This document shows, one piece after another, positions 7,070 through 14,145 of a DNA stretch of 16,214 nt. Each line of letters opens with the position of its first letter. Positions within the stretch are counted from its first letter, which is position 1. Position numbers and translations under genes: made by a program. Source of the stretch: Fidelibacterota bacterium. Lineage in GTDB: Bacteria; Fidelibacterota; Fidelibacteria; Fidelibacterales; Fidelibacteraceae. The DNA lies in the NCBI GenBank assembly GCA_030620575.1, contig JAUXEL010000019.1, forward strand, positions 1 through 16,214. The letters are read 5' to 3'. Under the pieces are notes generated by a model. It was not told the origin of the DNA and searched no databases. It saw nothing but the letters and a program-made list of their open reading frames with translations.

Positions 7070-7512
7070 AATACTAACGCCTTTCCACCTGCTTTTTCAA
7101 TTTTTTCCTTAGCCGTTTCACTAAACATATCAGCGGTCACTTCCATGGCTTTTGTTATCTCACCATAGCCCAGAATTTTAACGGGTTTATTCAATTTTTT
7201 GATCAAACCGAATTCAAAAAGGCTATCTGCATTTATAACTTTTACATCTTCCAGTAAATTTAAATCTTGCACATTGACAATTTGGTATTCCTGACGGAAG
7301 CGTTTATTGGAAAATCCCCGTTTAGGGACCCGACGCTGAAGTGGCATTTGACCGCCTTCAAACCAGGGATGATGTTTTGATCCGCTACGGGATTTTTGCC
7401 CGTTCATACCGCGACCGGCAGTCGTACCGGTTCCTGATGCGGTGCCACGTCCCAAGCGTTTAGTTTTTTGTTTAACAGATCCCTTTGCAGGGGTTAATTT
7501 TGATAAACTCAT
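7066..7512 (-). CDS. rplO: 50S ribosomal protein L15
   Basis: L15 is a late-assembly large-subunit protein with a long extended N-terminus that reaches into 23S rRNA. The 148 residues are near the usual length. The Gly/Arg-rich extension is clear at about 18-44 (KRLGRGTASGTGTTAGRG then MNGQKSRSG), followed by GGQMPLQRRVPKRGFSNK at about 53-70. The globular C-terminal half ends in EKAGGKALVL. The ATG at 7512 is preceded by GAGGAGG, a strong ribosome binding site, and overlaps the rpmD stop as ATGA. The 3' end overlaps secY in the same way, so rpmD, rplO and secY are probably translationally coupled. Confidence 0.97.
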   Translation of the reverse strand: MSLSKLTPAKGSVKQKTKRLGRGTASGTGTTAGRGMNGQKSRSGSKHHPWFEGGQMPLQRRVPKRGFSNKRFRQEYQIVNVQDLNLLEDVKVINADSLFEFGLIKKLNKPVKILGYGEITKAMEVTADMFSETAKEKIEKAGGKALVL

Positions 7513-7700
7513 GATACCTCCTCGACGTCTAAGAGATGAGGGATTTTCTCAATCATACCACGAATTGCCGGATTATCCGGTAAAATAACAGTTTTTCTGA
7601 TCTTACCTAAACCCAATGATTCAATAATTAAGCTCGTTTTCTTGTGGTAACCGATTGTGCTTTTAATTTGTGTAATTTTAAGTTGTTTTTTCTTTACCAT
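7509..7700 (-). CDS. rpmD: 50S ribosomal protein L30
   Basis: L30 is a small large-subunit protein of the bacterial short type, 63 residues here. The conserved pattern is KKKQLKITQIKSTIGYHKK followed by TSLIIESLGLGKIRKTVIL and the hydrophobic end IEKIPHLLDVEE. The ATG at 7700 lies one base after the rpsE stop. AGGAGG occurs about 12 bases upstream, inside the end of rpsE; the spacing is longer than elsewhere in the operon, so initiation may rely partly on coupling to rpsE. L30 is missing in some lineages, so its presence is informative. Confidence 0.96.
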   Translation of the reverse strand: MVKKKQLKITQIKSTIGYHKKTSLIIESLGLGKIRKTVILPDNPAIRGMIEKIPHLLDVEEVS

Positions 7701-7701
7701 T

Positions 7702-8205
7702 TTAATTAAAAACCTCCTGAAGGGTCACGCCTCGCCGTTTGGCGACCATATACGCATCTTCCAACAATTCCAAAGCGGTCATAGTTGCTTTTACCAGGTT
7801 ATGTGAATTCGGGCTGCCAATAGATTTTGCAAGAATGTCACGTACGCCCACTTGTTCCATAATAGCGCGGACCGGACCGCCGGCAATAATACCGGTACCC
7901 GGAGATGCAGGTTTTAACATTACCTTTGCCGCACCGTATTTTGCGGTAATTTCAAAGGGGATGGTTCCATTTACAATAGGTACGCGAATAATGTTTTTCT
8001 TTGCCTCTTCACGTCCTTTATTAATCGCATCGGTTACCAGATTAGATTTCCCTAAGCCGATTCCGACATGACCTTTTCCATCGCCAATTGCTACAATAGC
8101 ATTAAAGCGGAAACGACGGCCACCGGTAACCACCTTAGCGACGCGATTCAGCTTTATTAATTTCCCTTCACTCAATTCGAGTTCTGACGGGTTAATTGAT
8201 CTCAA
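7702..8205 (-). CDS. rpsE: 30S ribosomal protein S5 (TTG start)
   Basis: S5 acts in decoding accuracy and in unwinding of mRNA at the small-subunit entry channel. The 167 residues have the double-stranded-RNA-binding-like N-terminal domain at about 15-78 (LNRVAKVVTGGRRFRFNAIV, GDGKGHVGIGLGKS) and the C-terminal domain from about 90, with LKPASPGTGIIAGGPVRAIM and GSPNSHNLVKATMTAL. The start codon is TTG, with AAAGGAG seven bases upstream; the first residues RSINPSELEL are a short lead-in before the conserved core, and no ATG lies close. The gap to rplR is 15 bases. Confidence 0.97.
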   Translation of the reverse strand: MRSINPSELELSEGKLIKLNRVAKVVTGGRRFRFNAIVAIGDGKGHVGIGLGKSNLVTDAINKGREEAKKNIIRVPIVNGTIPFEITAKYGAAKVMLKPASPGTGIIAGGPVRAIMEQVGVRDILAKSIGSPNSHNLVKATMTALELLEDAYMVAKRRGVTLQEVFN

Positions 8206-8212
8206 CGCGTTA

Positions 8213-8219
8213 CTCCTTT
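8213..8219 (-). promoter_or_regulatory. Shine-Dalgarno site for the TTG start of rpsE
   Basis: AAAGGAG on the minus strand lies seven bases before the TTG at 8205, in the short gap after rplR. It supports TTG initiation for S5. Confidence 0.83.
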
Positions 8220-8220
8220 G

Positions 8221-8592
8221 TTAGAATTCCAAACCGACTTCACGACATGCGTCCGCCAGTACTTTGATTCGTCCGTGATAAATAAAACCATTTCGATCGA
8301 ACACAACTGTTTTGATCTTTTTGGCTTTTGCTTTTTTTGCAATGTCTTTGCCAACACCAACACTTAATTCAGTTTTTGTTTTATTCTTTAATGATGCACG
8401 AAGATCTTTAGCATAGGAGCTGGCTGAACAAAGCACTTCATGGGTTTCATCATTAATTATCTGGGCACTTATGTGCATATTACTTCGATAAACAACAAGA
8501 CGCGGACGTTCAGCAGTTCCAGATAAACGTTTTTTTATCCGTGCTTTCTTTTTCATCCTGGCTTGGCGTTTTAGTTTATTTTTATCTTTCAT
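8221..8592 (-). CDS. rplR: 50S ribosomal protein L18
   Basis: L18 binds 5S rRNA together with L5 and helps it dock in the central protuberance. The 123 residues fit the family. A very basic N-terminus (1-30) leads into GTAERPRLVVYRSNMHISAQ (25-44), and the end VVFDRNGFIYHGRIKVLADA followed by CREVGLEF is diagnostic. The ATG at 8592 has AAAGGA about eight bases upstream. The 34-base gap from rplF is slightly longer than its neighbours but contains nothing recognisable. L5, L18 and the 5S-linked assembly steps are thus encoded within about 2 kb. Confidence 0.97.
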   Translation of the reverse strand: MKDKNKLKRQARMKKKARIKKRLSGTAERPRLVVYRSNMHISAQIINDETHEVLCSASSYAKDLRASLKNKTKTELSVGVGKDIAKKAKAKKIKTVVFDRNGFIYHGRIKVLADACREVGLEF

Positions 8593-8626
8593 GATTGATC
8601 CTTTATCATGTTTTCGCTATACCGCA

Positions 8627-9169
8627 TTACACGCTACCGGCTGCTTTACCTGCTTTACGGCGAACTTGTTCACCGAGATAACGAATGCCTTTGCCTTTAT
8701 AAGGTTCGGGTTTGCGAAATTTGCGAATTTGAGCAGCTACCTCGCCGACTTTCTGATTGTCTATTCCGGATACTTGAATAATATCACGCTTTACTGAAAA
8801 GCTAACGTCTTCCGGAGCATCCATCAAAATCTGATGAGAATAGCCCAACGAAAGTAAAAGACGATTATTATTTTTTACTTCACCATGAAAGCCGACACCG
8901 ACAATCTGCAGTGAAATTTCATATCCTTTGGAAACCCCTATGATCATATTGTTAATCAGGGCACGGGTCAGACCATGTAATGCTCTGTATTTTTTTTCAT
9001 CAGACAAACGCTCGACAATCACTTCGTTATTGTCGATTTTTACGGTGATTCCTTCATTAAACGATTTTACGAGTTCGCCCTTGGGGCCTTTGACTGTAAT
9101 AACGCTATCTTTAACATTAACCGTTACGCCGTCCGGGATCGGAATAGGTTTTTTACCGACTCTCGACAT
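8627..9169 (-). CDS. rplF: 50S ribosomal protein L6
   Basis: L6 lies at the base of the L7/L12 stalk near the factor-binding site. The 180 residues are typical and form two tandem alpha/beta domains, about 1-80 and 81-180. Recognisable stretches are MSRVGKKPIPIPDGVTVNVK, VKGPKGEL and, in the second domain, the RNA-contacting end KPEPYKGKGIRYLGEQVRRK (about 153-172). The ATG at 9169 has AGAGGA a few bases upstream and follows the rpsH stop by 12 bases. It carries no unusual insertion or loss. Confidence 0.97.
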   Translation of the reverse strand: MSRVGKKPIPIPDGVTVNVKDSVITVKGPKGELVKSFNEGITVKIDNNEVIVERLSDEKKYRALHGLTRALINNMIIGVSKGYEISLQIVGVGFHGEVKNNNRLLLSLGYSHQILMDAPEDVSFSVKRDIIQVSGIDNQKVGEVAAQIRKFRKPEPYKGKGIRYLGEQVRRKAGKAAGSV

Positions 9170-9181
9170 AATAATCCTCTC

Positions 9182-9577
9182 TTACCATATCTTACACAAA
9201 TATTCACCACCAATCTGCATTTTGCGGGCATCTTTATCGGTGATCACACCATAAGATGTCGACAGTATGCCGATGCCTAAACCATTGTTTACGCGGGGAA
9301 TATCCGTACTTTTTACATATATTCTACGTCCAGGTTTACTTACACGCTCAAGGCTGTAAATAACAGGGCGACCATCTTGTTGATATTTCAAATAAACACG
9401 AAGCATTCCCTGTTTACCATCTTCTATCAAGATAAAATCTTTAATGTAACCCTTCTCCTTTAGCACTAGAGATATCCTGGCTTTTAATTTACTCGCCGGG
9501 ATCTCTACCCAAGGATGTCCTGCTTTGCACGCATTACGTATACGTGTTAATAAATCTGCAATAGGATCTGATACCAT
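9182..9577 (-). CDS. rpsH: 30S ribosomal protein S8
   Basis: S8 binds helix 21 of 16S rRNA early in small-subunit assembly. In E. coli it also represses the spc operon by binding mRNA near rplE; no copy of that site could be recognised here by eye. The 131 residues begin with the characteristic SDPIADLLTRIRNA, continue with EKGYIKDFILIEDG, and contain SKPGRRIYVKSTDIPRVNNG and GIGILSTSYGVITDKDAR, ending in GGEYLCKIW. The ATG at 9577 has GAGGT about six bases upstream, and rpsN ends 13 bases before it. Confidence 0.97.
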   Translation of the reverse strand: MVSDPIADLLTRIRNACKAGHPWVEIPASKLKARISLVLKEKGYIKDFILIEDGKQGMLRVYLKYQQDGRPVIYSLERVSKPGRRIYVKSTDIPRVNNGLGIGILSTSYGVITDKDARKMQIGGEYLCKIW

Positions 9578-9590
9578 GTGTTACCTCTTT

Positions 9591-9776
9591 TTACCAACTT
9601 GCTTTTGTTACGCCAGGGATTTCACCCTTTAAAGCCAGTTCACGAAAACAAATTCGGCATAATCCAAATTTCCGGTAAACGGATCTTGAACGACCGCAAC
9701 GTGTGCAGCGTGAATACTGCCGCGCTGAGAACTTGGGTTCGCGCTTAGCTTTTGCTATTAATGATTTTTTTGCCAT
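9591..9776 (-). CDS. rpsN: 30S ribosomal protein S14, zinc-binding short form
   Basis: S14 is a late-binding protein of the small-subunit head. The product is 61 residues, the short C+ (type Z) form rather than the roughly 100-residue zinc-free form of enterobacteria. The zinc ribbon is intact: Cys24-x2-Cys27 (CTRC) and Cys40-x2-Cys43 (CRIC). The end GEIPGVTKASW is a hallmark of this class. The ATG at 9776 has AAGGA about 11 bases upstream. It sits in the usual place between rplE and rpsH. Because the form needs zinc, some bacteria keep a second zinc-free copy under zinc control; none is in this window. Confidence 0.98.
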   Translation of the reverse strand: MAKKSLIAKAKREPKFSARQYSRCTRCGRSRSVYRKFGLCRICFRELALKGEIPGVTKASW

Positions 9777-9790
9777 AACGACTGCAATCC

Positions 9791-10351
9791 TTATTTTTCT
9801 TCACGCCGTACAAAGGGAAAACCGAATCCTTTAAACAGTTCGTACGCTTCCTGGTCGGTTTTCGATGTGGTTGTAAACGTGATATTCATTCCGCGAATAA
9901 CATCCACCTTATCATAATCAATCTCAGGGAAAATGACCTGTTCGGTAATACCGGTAGAATAATTTCCTTGTCCGTCAAAGGCCTTGTCGGACAATCCATT
10001 AAAGTCACGGACACGCGGTAAAGCAATATTGAGGAATCGGTTTAAGAATTCATACATATTGACATCACGCAGTGTAACCATGATACCGACAGGATCGCCT
10101 TTACGGATTTTGAAAGTATTGATGGCTTTTTTCGCATAAGTAATAACCGGTTTCTGTCCGGCAATTGTTGTTAGATCTACTACTGCATGTTCCAGTTGGG
10201 ATTTATCTTCACGAGCTTTGCCTAAACCAATGCTCAATGTGATTTTCGTCAACTTTGGAACCTGCATCACATTCTTATACCCGAAGGTTTTTATAAGATG
10301 CGGGGTGATCTCTTTTTTATACAGTTTTTGTAATGTTGGGATATCGTTCAT
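9791..10351 (-). CDS. rplE: 50S ribosomal protein L5
   Basis: L5 binds 5S rRNA in the central protuberance and contacts P-site tRNA. The 186 residues are close to the E. coli length of 179. Diagnostic stretches are YKNVMQVPKLTKITLSIGLG (25-44), AGQKPVITYAKKAINTFKIR, LPRVRDFNGLSDKAFDGQGN with YSTGITEQVIFPEIDYDKV, and the closing FKGFGFPFVRREEK. The ATG at 10351 has AAGGGAAG upstream, overlapping the end of rplX, and lies six bases after its TAG stop. In E. coli this start region is the S8 repressor target. Confidence 0.97.
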   Translation of the reverse strand: MNDIPTLQKLYKKEITPHLIKTFGYKNVMQVPKLTKITLSIGLGKAREDKSQLEHAVVDLTTIAGQKPVITYAKKAINTFKIRKGDPVGIMVTLRDVNMYEFLNRFLNIALPRVRDFNGLSDKAFDGQGNYSTGITEQVIFPEIDYDKVDVIRGMNITFTTTSKTDQEAYELFKGFGFPFVRREEK

Positions 10352-10357
10352 ATTTTT

Positions 10358-10672
10358 CTACTTCCCTTTAGTCACAGTTTCACCCGTTTTCTTAGAATAA
10401 CGCTCTTTACTGTTATCTTTCAGAATGCGCGTTCCTATACGGGTTGGCGTTCCATTCACAACTAACATAGCATTTGATGCATGTATAGCAGCTTCTTTTT
10501 CAATAATTCCGCCTTGAGGGTTCTTTTGATCAGGGCGAGTATGGCGTTTTACCAAATTCACGCCCTCAATAATTACGCGATTGGTTTTAAGATAGACCTT
10601 TAAAATTTTGCCTTCTTTTCCTTTATATTTACCCGCAATTACTTTTACTATGTCATCTTTTTTGATATGCAC
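10358..10672 (-). CDS. rplX: 50S ribosomal protein L24 (GTG start)
   Basis: L24 is one of the two assembly-initiating proteins of the large subunit and lies near the tunnel exit. The 104 residues are typical. The KOW motif occupies about 5-35 (DDIVKVIAGKYKGKEGKILK), followed by VIIEGVNLVKRHTRPDQKNP and QGGIIEKEAAIHASNAML. The start is GTG, with AAGGAG seven bases upstream; the next in-frame ATG is far downstream, beyond the KOW motif. The stop is TAG, six bases before rplE. The 11-base gap from rplN contains only the ribosome binding site. Confidence 0.97.
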   Translation of the reverse strand: MHIKKDDIVKVIAGKYKGKEGKILKVYLKTNRVIIEGVNLVKRHTRPDQKNPQGGIIEKEAAIHASNAMLVVNGTPTRIGTRILKDNSKERYSKKTGETVTKGK

Positions 10673-10679
10673 AGTTTTT

Positions 10680-10685
10680 CTCCTT
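10680..10685 (-). promoter_or_regulatory. Shine-Dalgarno site for the GTG start of rplX
   Basis: AAGGAG on the minus strand lies seven bases before the GTG at 10672 and touches the rplN stop codon at 10684-10686. It makes GTG the clear start. Confidence 0.85.
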
Positions 10686-11052
10686 ACAGTACTTCAGGCG
10701 CCATTGATACGATTTTCATGTAATGCTTCTCACGCAATTCCCGGGCAACGGGTCCGAAAATACGGGTTCCCATTGGCTCGCCCTGTGCGTCAATCAACAC
10801 AACGGCATTTTCATCAAAACGAATGTAGGACCCATCCGGGCGACCTATTTCTTTATTGGTGCGGACAACGACAGCTTTAGAAATATCACTTTTTTTAGCT
10901 GTTCCACCCGGTATCGCCTGTTTTACGGTAACAACAATCGTATCACCTACGCTTGCATACCGGCGACCGGTTCCACCCAATACTTTAATGCATTGTACAA
11001 CTTTTGCACCTGTGTTGTCAGCAACTTTTAATTTACTTTCAACTTGAATCAT
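10684..11052 (-). CDS. rplN: 50S ribosomal protein L14
   Basis: L14 lies at the subunit interface, contacts 16S rRNA and is the docking site of the silencing factor RsfS. The 122 residues equal the standard length. The sequence is highly conserved: MIQVESKLKVADNTGAKVVQ (1-20), VGDTIVVTVKQAIPG, KKSDISKAVVVRTNKE and GTRIFGPVARELREK. The ATG at 11052 has AAAGG about nine bases upstream. It follows rpsQ by 27 bases, the classic S10/spc operon boundary in E. coli. No terminator or convincing promoter is seen in that gap, so the two blocks appear to be joined. Confidence 0.98.
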   Translation of the reverse strand: MIQVESKLKVADNTGAKVVQCIKVLGGTGRRYASVGDTIVVTVKQAIPGGTAKKSDISKAVVVRTNKEIGRPDGSYIRFDENAVVLIDAQGEPMGTRIFGPVARELREKHYMKIVSMAPEVL

Positions 11053-11079
11053 GTCTTATCTGCCTTTCAACTTTGATGC

Positions 11080-11343
11080 TTATTTCGCGTCCGGTGCACG
11101 GTCAATAATTTCCTGTACACTCCAACGTTTGTTTCGGCTCATTGGTCTAATTTCAACAATGGAAATGGTATCACCAATATGGCATGTGTTATTTTCGTCA
11201 TGGGCCATGAATTTCCGGCTACGGTTGATATACTTGCCATATACCGAATGTTTTATTCGTCGCTCAACCAACACGGTGACCGTTTTGTCCATTTTGTCGC
11301 TTACAACAACACCGATTTTTTCTTTACGATTTGTATAAGTCAT
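11080..11343 (-). CDS. rpsQ: 30S ribosomal protein S17
   Basis: S17 is an early-binding OB-fold protein of the small-subunit 5' domain. The 87 residues match the family. The diagnostic core is KIGVVVSDKMDKTVTVLVER (9-28), then HSVYGKYINRSRKFMAHDEN, and GDTISIVEIRPMSRNKRWSV in the C-terminal part. The ATG at 11343 has CAGGAAG about seven bases upstream. rpmC lies 14 bases before it and rplN 27 bases after it, the conserved S10-block order. Confidence 0.97.
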   Translation of the reverse strand: MTYTNRKEKIGVVVSDKMDKTVTVLVERRIKHSVYGKYINRSRKFMAHDENNTCHIGDTISIVEIRPMSRNKRWSVQEIIDRAPDAK

Positions 11344-11357
11344 TTCTGAACTTCCTG

Positions 11358-11561
11358 TTATTTACGCAATCCGAGTTCATATTCATGAAGAATTGTTTTT
11401 AGCTGTGCAACTTCCCGTTTCAAGTAACGTAACTGTGTAGGGTTTTCCAACTGTTGTAATGCATGCTGAAAACGAAAATTCAATAATGCGTCCTCATCAT
11501 CACGTAATTTGACAATTACTTCATCTTTTGTTAATTCTTTTAATTCTGTTTTTGATAACAT
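11358..11561 (-). CDS. rpmC: 50S ribosomal protein L29
   Basis: L29 is a small helical hairpin at the tunnel exit, forming part of the docking site for trigger factor and SRP with L23. The product is 67 residues. It begins MLSKTELKELTKDEVIVKLR and has the typical middle LLNFRFQHALQQLENPTQLR followed by YLKREVAQLKTIL. The frame is open further upstream to 11675, but that part is the rplP sequence in another frame. The ATG at 11561 has GGGAGG eight bases upstream and lies four bases after the rplP stop, which settles the start. Confidence 0.96.
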   Translation of the reverse strand: MLSKTELKELTKDEVIVKLRDDEDALLNFRFQHALQQLENPTQLRYLKREVAQLKTILHEYELGLRK

Positions 11562-11565
11562 GATA

Positions 11566-11985
11566 TTATCCTCCCAGCTCACGTCTAGCAACCATCCTTG
11601 CTTTGATAGGTAATTTATGTGTGGCAAGGCGAAACGCCTCTTTTGCCATTTCTTCAGAAATACCTTCAACTTCAAAGAGGATTCGACCTGGTTTTACGAC
11701 AGCTACCCAAAATTCCGGACCGCCTTTTCCTTTACCCTGGCGTGTTTCAGCCGGCTTTTTTGATACCGGTTTGTCAGGGAAAACCCGGATCCACATCTTG
11801 CCGTGCTTACGAACAATACGTGATATTGCAACACGGGCAGCTTCGATTTGACGGCTGGTGAGCCACGTTTCTTCCATTGCTTTTAATCCAAAATCACCAA
11901 AACTGACAGTCGAGCCACGATAGGCCAGGCCTTGTCTGCGTCCGCGATGTTGTTTCCGGTATTTAACCTTCCTAGGCATTAACAT
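11566..11985 (-). CDS. rplP: 50S ribosomal protein L16
   Basis: L16 helps shape the A site and the peptidyl transferase region. The 139 residues are near the E. coli 136. The sequence starts MLMPRKVKYRKQHRGRRQGL and contains FGLKAMEETWLTSRQIEAAR, WIRVFPDKPVSKKPAETRQG and KGKGGPEFWVAVVKPGRILF, all strongly conserved. Arg82 corresponds to the E. coli Arg81 that is hydroxylated by YcfD; whether that happens here cannot be known. Of two possible ATGs, the one at 11985 has GGAG six bases upstream and is preferred over the one at 11979. Confidence 0.97.
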   Translation of the reverse strand: MLMPRKVKYRKQHRGRRQGLAYRGSTVSFGDFGLKAMEETWLTSRQIEAARVAISRIVRKHGKMWIRVFPDKPVSKKPAETRQGKGKGGPEFWVAVVKPGRILFEVEGISEEMAKEAFRLATHKLPIKARMVARRELGG

Positions 11986-11999
11986 AGGTTACTCCATTC

Positions 12000-12632
12000 C
12001 TATTTGATTAGAGACACTTCTCCGTTACAGATCCAAACCTTGATACCGATACAACCATATGTTGTGTGTGCTGTAACTTCAGCATAATCAATATCAGAAC
12101 GCAAGGTGTGAAGCGGTACACGTCCTTCCCGGATGGTTTCTTTGCGCGCCATTTCGGCGCCGCCCAAACGGCCGGACAGCTGTATCCTGATTCCCTCTGC
12201 ACCCTGGCGCATAGTATTTTGTATACTGCGCTTTAGAATACGTCTGAAAGGCATTTTTTTAATCAATTGCTGAGCAATGTTTTCACCGACTAAATATGCA
12301 TTCAATTCTGGTTTTTTAATCTCCAGAACATTTACGTTTACGTCAAATTGGGTCAGCTTTCTAATTTCTTCGCGTAATTGATCAACCTCTTTCCCTTTAG
12401 CGCCAATGACAACTCCCGGACGGGAAGTATGGATAGTTATAGAAATCGCTTTAGATGTTCTTTCTATTTCAGTTTTTGCGACGCCGGCATTGAATAAGCG
12501 TTTTTTTAGATATTTGCGCAACATCAGATCTTCTGTAAGTTTTGCGGCAAAATTACGTTCATCATACCAGTTAGAGAGCCATTGCTTGGTAATACCTAGA
12601 CGGAAACCGTAAGGATGTGTTTTTTGACCCAA
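12000..12632 (-). CDS. rpsC: 30S ribosomal protein S3 (TTG start)
   Basis: S3 forms part of the mRNA entry channel and helps the ribosome unwind mRNA, with S4 and S5. The 210 residues have the N-terminal KH type 2 domain, with the GxxG loop at Gly77-Ala-Lys-Gly80 (PGVVIGAKGKEVDQLREEI), and a C-terminal domain with GAEGIRIQLSGRLGGAEMAR and TIREGRVPLHTLRSDIDYA. The short C-terminus ends in EVSLIK without an extension. The start is TTG, with AAGGAG six bases upstream, giving the standard GQKTHPYGFRLGI beginning. Only three bases separate it from rplV, so the ribosome binding site lies in the last codons of rplV. Confidence 0.97.
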   Translation of the reverse strand: MGQKTHPYGFRLGITKQWLSNWYDERNFAAKLTEDLMLRKYLKKRLFNAGVAKTEIERTSKAISITIHTSRPGVVIGAKGKEVDQLREEIRKLTQFDVNVNVLEIKKPELNAYLVGENIAQQLIKKMPFRRILKRSIQNTMRQGAEGIRIQLSGRLGGAEMARKETIREGRVPLHTLRSDIDYAEVTAHTTYGCIGIKVWICNGEVSLIK

Positions 12633-12635
12633 CGT

Positions 12636-13013
12636 TTACTCCTTCTCTTTCGTATCGTTCTCAACGTCTACTGCCGGAATTCCAACAACAACCGTTAAAT
12701 GACAGGTGCGTTTCCGGATAAGGTATGCACGTCCCATAGAACGGGGGCGGATACGCTTCATTACCGGACCCTGATTAACATACGTTTCCTGAATAACTAA
12801 TTCATCAGGATTGATTTTAGCTCCTTCATCCGTATTCAATAAATTTGATACAGCGGAACGAGTTGTTTGTTCGACAAGTCTGGCTGCCTTTTTGGGCATA
12901 AATGTCAGCATATTTAATGCGGTATTCACCTGTTTACCCCGAACCATGTCGAGTACGGGTTTCATTTTTTTAGCACTTTGTCGTATGTACTTATTTACTG
13001 CACGAGCTTTCAT
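12636..13013 (-). CDS. rplV: 50S ribosomal protein L22
   Basis: L22 lines the peptide exit tunnel with its extended beta-hairpin, at the constriction shared with L4. The 125 residues include the globular part (1-80, with KARAVNKYIRQSAKKMKPVL and DMVRGKQVNTALNML) and the hairpin at about 82-110 (GPVMKRIRPRSMGRAYLIRK then RTCHLTVVV). A short charged end, DVENDTKEKE, extends past the fold. The ATG at 13013 has TAGGTAG upstream, a weaker site than its neighbours. rpsS ends 17 bases before it. Confidence 0.97.
   Translation of the reverse strand: MKARAVNKYIRQSAKKMKPVLDMVRGKQVNTALNMLTFMPKKAARLVEQTTRSAVSNLLNTDEGAKINPDELVIQETYVNQGPVMKRIRPRSMGRAYLIRKRTCHLTVVVGIPAVDVENDTKEKE
12639..12644 (-). promoter_or_regulatory. 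Shine-Dalgarno site for the TTG start of rpsC
   Basis: AAGGAG lies on the minus strand six bases before the TTG at 12632 and coincides with the last two sense codons (AAG GAG) of rplV. Confidence 0.85.
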
Positions 13014-13030
13014 TATCTACCTACTTTTAT

Positions 13031-13288
13031 TTATGACTTATGTCTGCGATAAGTGCGCGTTGGTGAAAATTCCCCCAATTTATGTCCTACCATATTTTCG
13101 GTGACATAAACAGGAATAAATTTCGAACCATTGTGTACTGCAAAGGTATAACCTACAAAATCGGGAGCGATAGTTGACCGGCGAGACCATGTTTTTATAA
13201 CTTTTTTCTTACCGGACTCCATCATCTCATCCACTTTTTTTTGCAGTGAATTATCGATAAAAGGACCTTTTTTTAATGATCTGGGCAT
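13031..13288 (-). CDS. rpsS: 30S ribosomal protein S19
   Basis: S19 sits in the small-subunit head, pairs with S13 and forms inter-subunit bridges. The 85 residues are typical, and the sequence is close to the family consensus: MPRSLKKGPFIDNSLQKKV, KKKVIKTWSRRSTIAPDFVG, YTFAVHNGSKFIPVYVTENM and VGHKLGEFSPTRTYRRHKS. The ATG at 13288 has AAAGGTAG about nine bases upstream, and rplB ends 12 bases before it. Nothing unusual is seen. Confidence 0.97.
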   Translation of the reverse strand: MPRSLKKGPFIDNSLQKKVDEMMESGKKKVIKTWSRRSTIAPDFVGYTFAVHNGSKFIPVYVTENMVGHKLGEFSPTRTYRRHKS

Positions 13289-13300
13289 ATGTGTCTACCT

Positions 13301-14131
13301 TTACTTTTTCTTCCGACGTGAAATAATATATTTGTCACTCGGATTATTTTTTTTACGGGTTTTATACCCTTTGGTTGGCTTGCCCCAAGGTGTGCGCGGA
13401 TGTCCGCCACCGGATGTTTTACCCTCACCACCGCCCATGGGGTGATCTACAGGGTTCATTGCAACACCACGGACTTTTGGGCGTCTGCCCTTCCAGCGGT
13501 TACGGCCCGCTTTTCCCAGGGTTACGTTAGCATAATCTTTATTTCCCACTTCACCAATGGTGGCAAGGCAGGTTTCAAGAATCATGCGTATTTCGCCTGA
13601 AGGAAGCTTAATGCTTACATATTTACCTTCTTTTGCCATGATCTGTGCACCGGCACCTGCGCCGCGGGCGATCTGTGCACCTTTCCCGGGTTTCATCTCA
13701 ATATTATGTACCGTAGTACCTGCCGGGATCTCTTTTAATGGTAACGCATTTCCACGTTTAACGGGTGCGTTCGGACCGGAAATTAATTGATCACCGACCT
13801 TTAGACCTTCTGTAGAAATAATGTAACGTTTTTCACCGTCTACATAAACTAACAGAGCAATATTGGCAGATCGGTTGGGGTCGTATTCAATAGCTGCAAC
13901 TCGTGCGGGAACGCCGAATTTATTCCGTTTGAAATCAATCATACGGTACTGACGTTTATGTCCACCGCCGCGTCTGCGGGAAGTGATTCGCCCTTGATTG
14001 TTACGACCAGCGCTTTTGGGGTTTGGTCTTAACAGTGATTTTTCCGGTGCTTTCTTAGTCAATTCGTCAAAAACCAATGTGGTTTTATGACGTAGACCAG
14101 GAGTGTGCGGTTTGTAGCTCTTTAAAGCCAT
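13301..14131 (-). CDS. rplB: 50S ribosomal protein L2
   Basis: L2 is needed for subunit association and for the peptidyl transferase region. The 276 residues match the family (273 in E. coli). The N-terminal OB-like domain and the SH3-like domain lead to the conserved C-terminal segment RGVAMNPVDHPMGGGEGKTS; His230 corresponds to the E. coli His229 tied to peptidyl transferase function. GRNNQGRITSRRRGGGHKRQ at 42-61 is also diagnostic. The ATG at 14131 has AGGAAAG upstream and is 14 bases after rplW. The C-terminus ends in the usual basic SRRKKK. Confidence 0.98.
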   Translation of the reverse strand: MALKSYKPHTPGLRHKTTLVFDELTKKAPEKSLLRPNPKSAGRNNQGRITSRRRGGGHKRQYRMIDFKRNKFGVPARVAAIEYDPNRSANIALLVYVDGEKRYIISTEGLKVGDQLISGPNAPVKRGNALPLKEIPAGTTVHNIEMKPGKGAQIARGAGAGAQIMAKEGKYVSIKLPSGEIRMILETCLATIGEVGNKDYANVTLGKAGRNRWKGRRPKVRGVAMNPVDHPMGGGEGKTSGGGHPRTPWGKPTKGYKTRKKNNPSDKYIISRRKKK

Positions 14132-14145
14132 ATCTTTCCTATTCC

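Noticed and set aside
11053..11079. Possible promoter or terminator at the classic S10/spc boundary (rpsQ-rplN gap)
   Set aside because: The 27 bases contain only the ribosome binding site of rplN; no hairpin or promoter pair can be seen.
11562..11675. A 38-residue N-terminal extension of L29
   Set aside because: It is rplP read in a different frame; the ATG at 11561 has GGGAGG at correct spacing and gives the normal L29 length.
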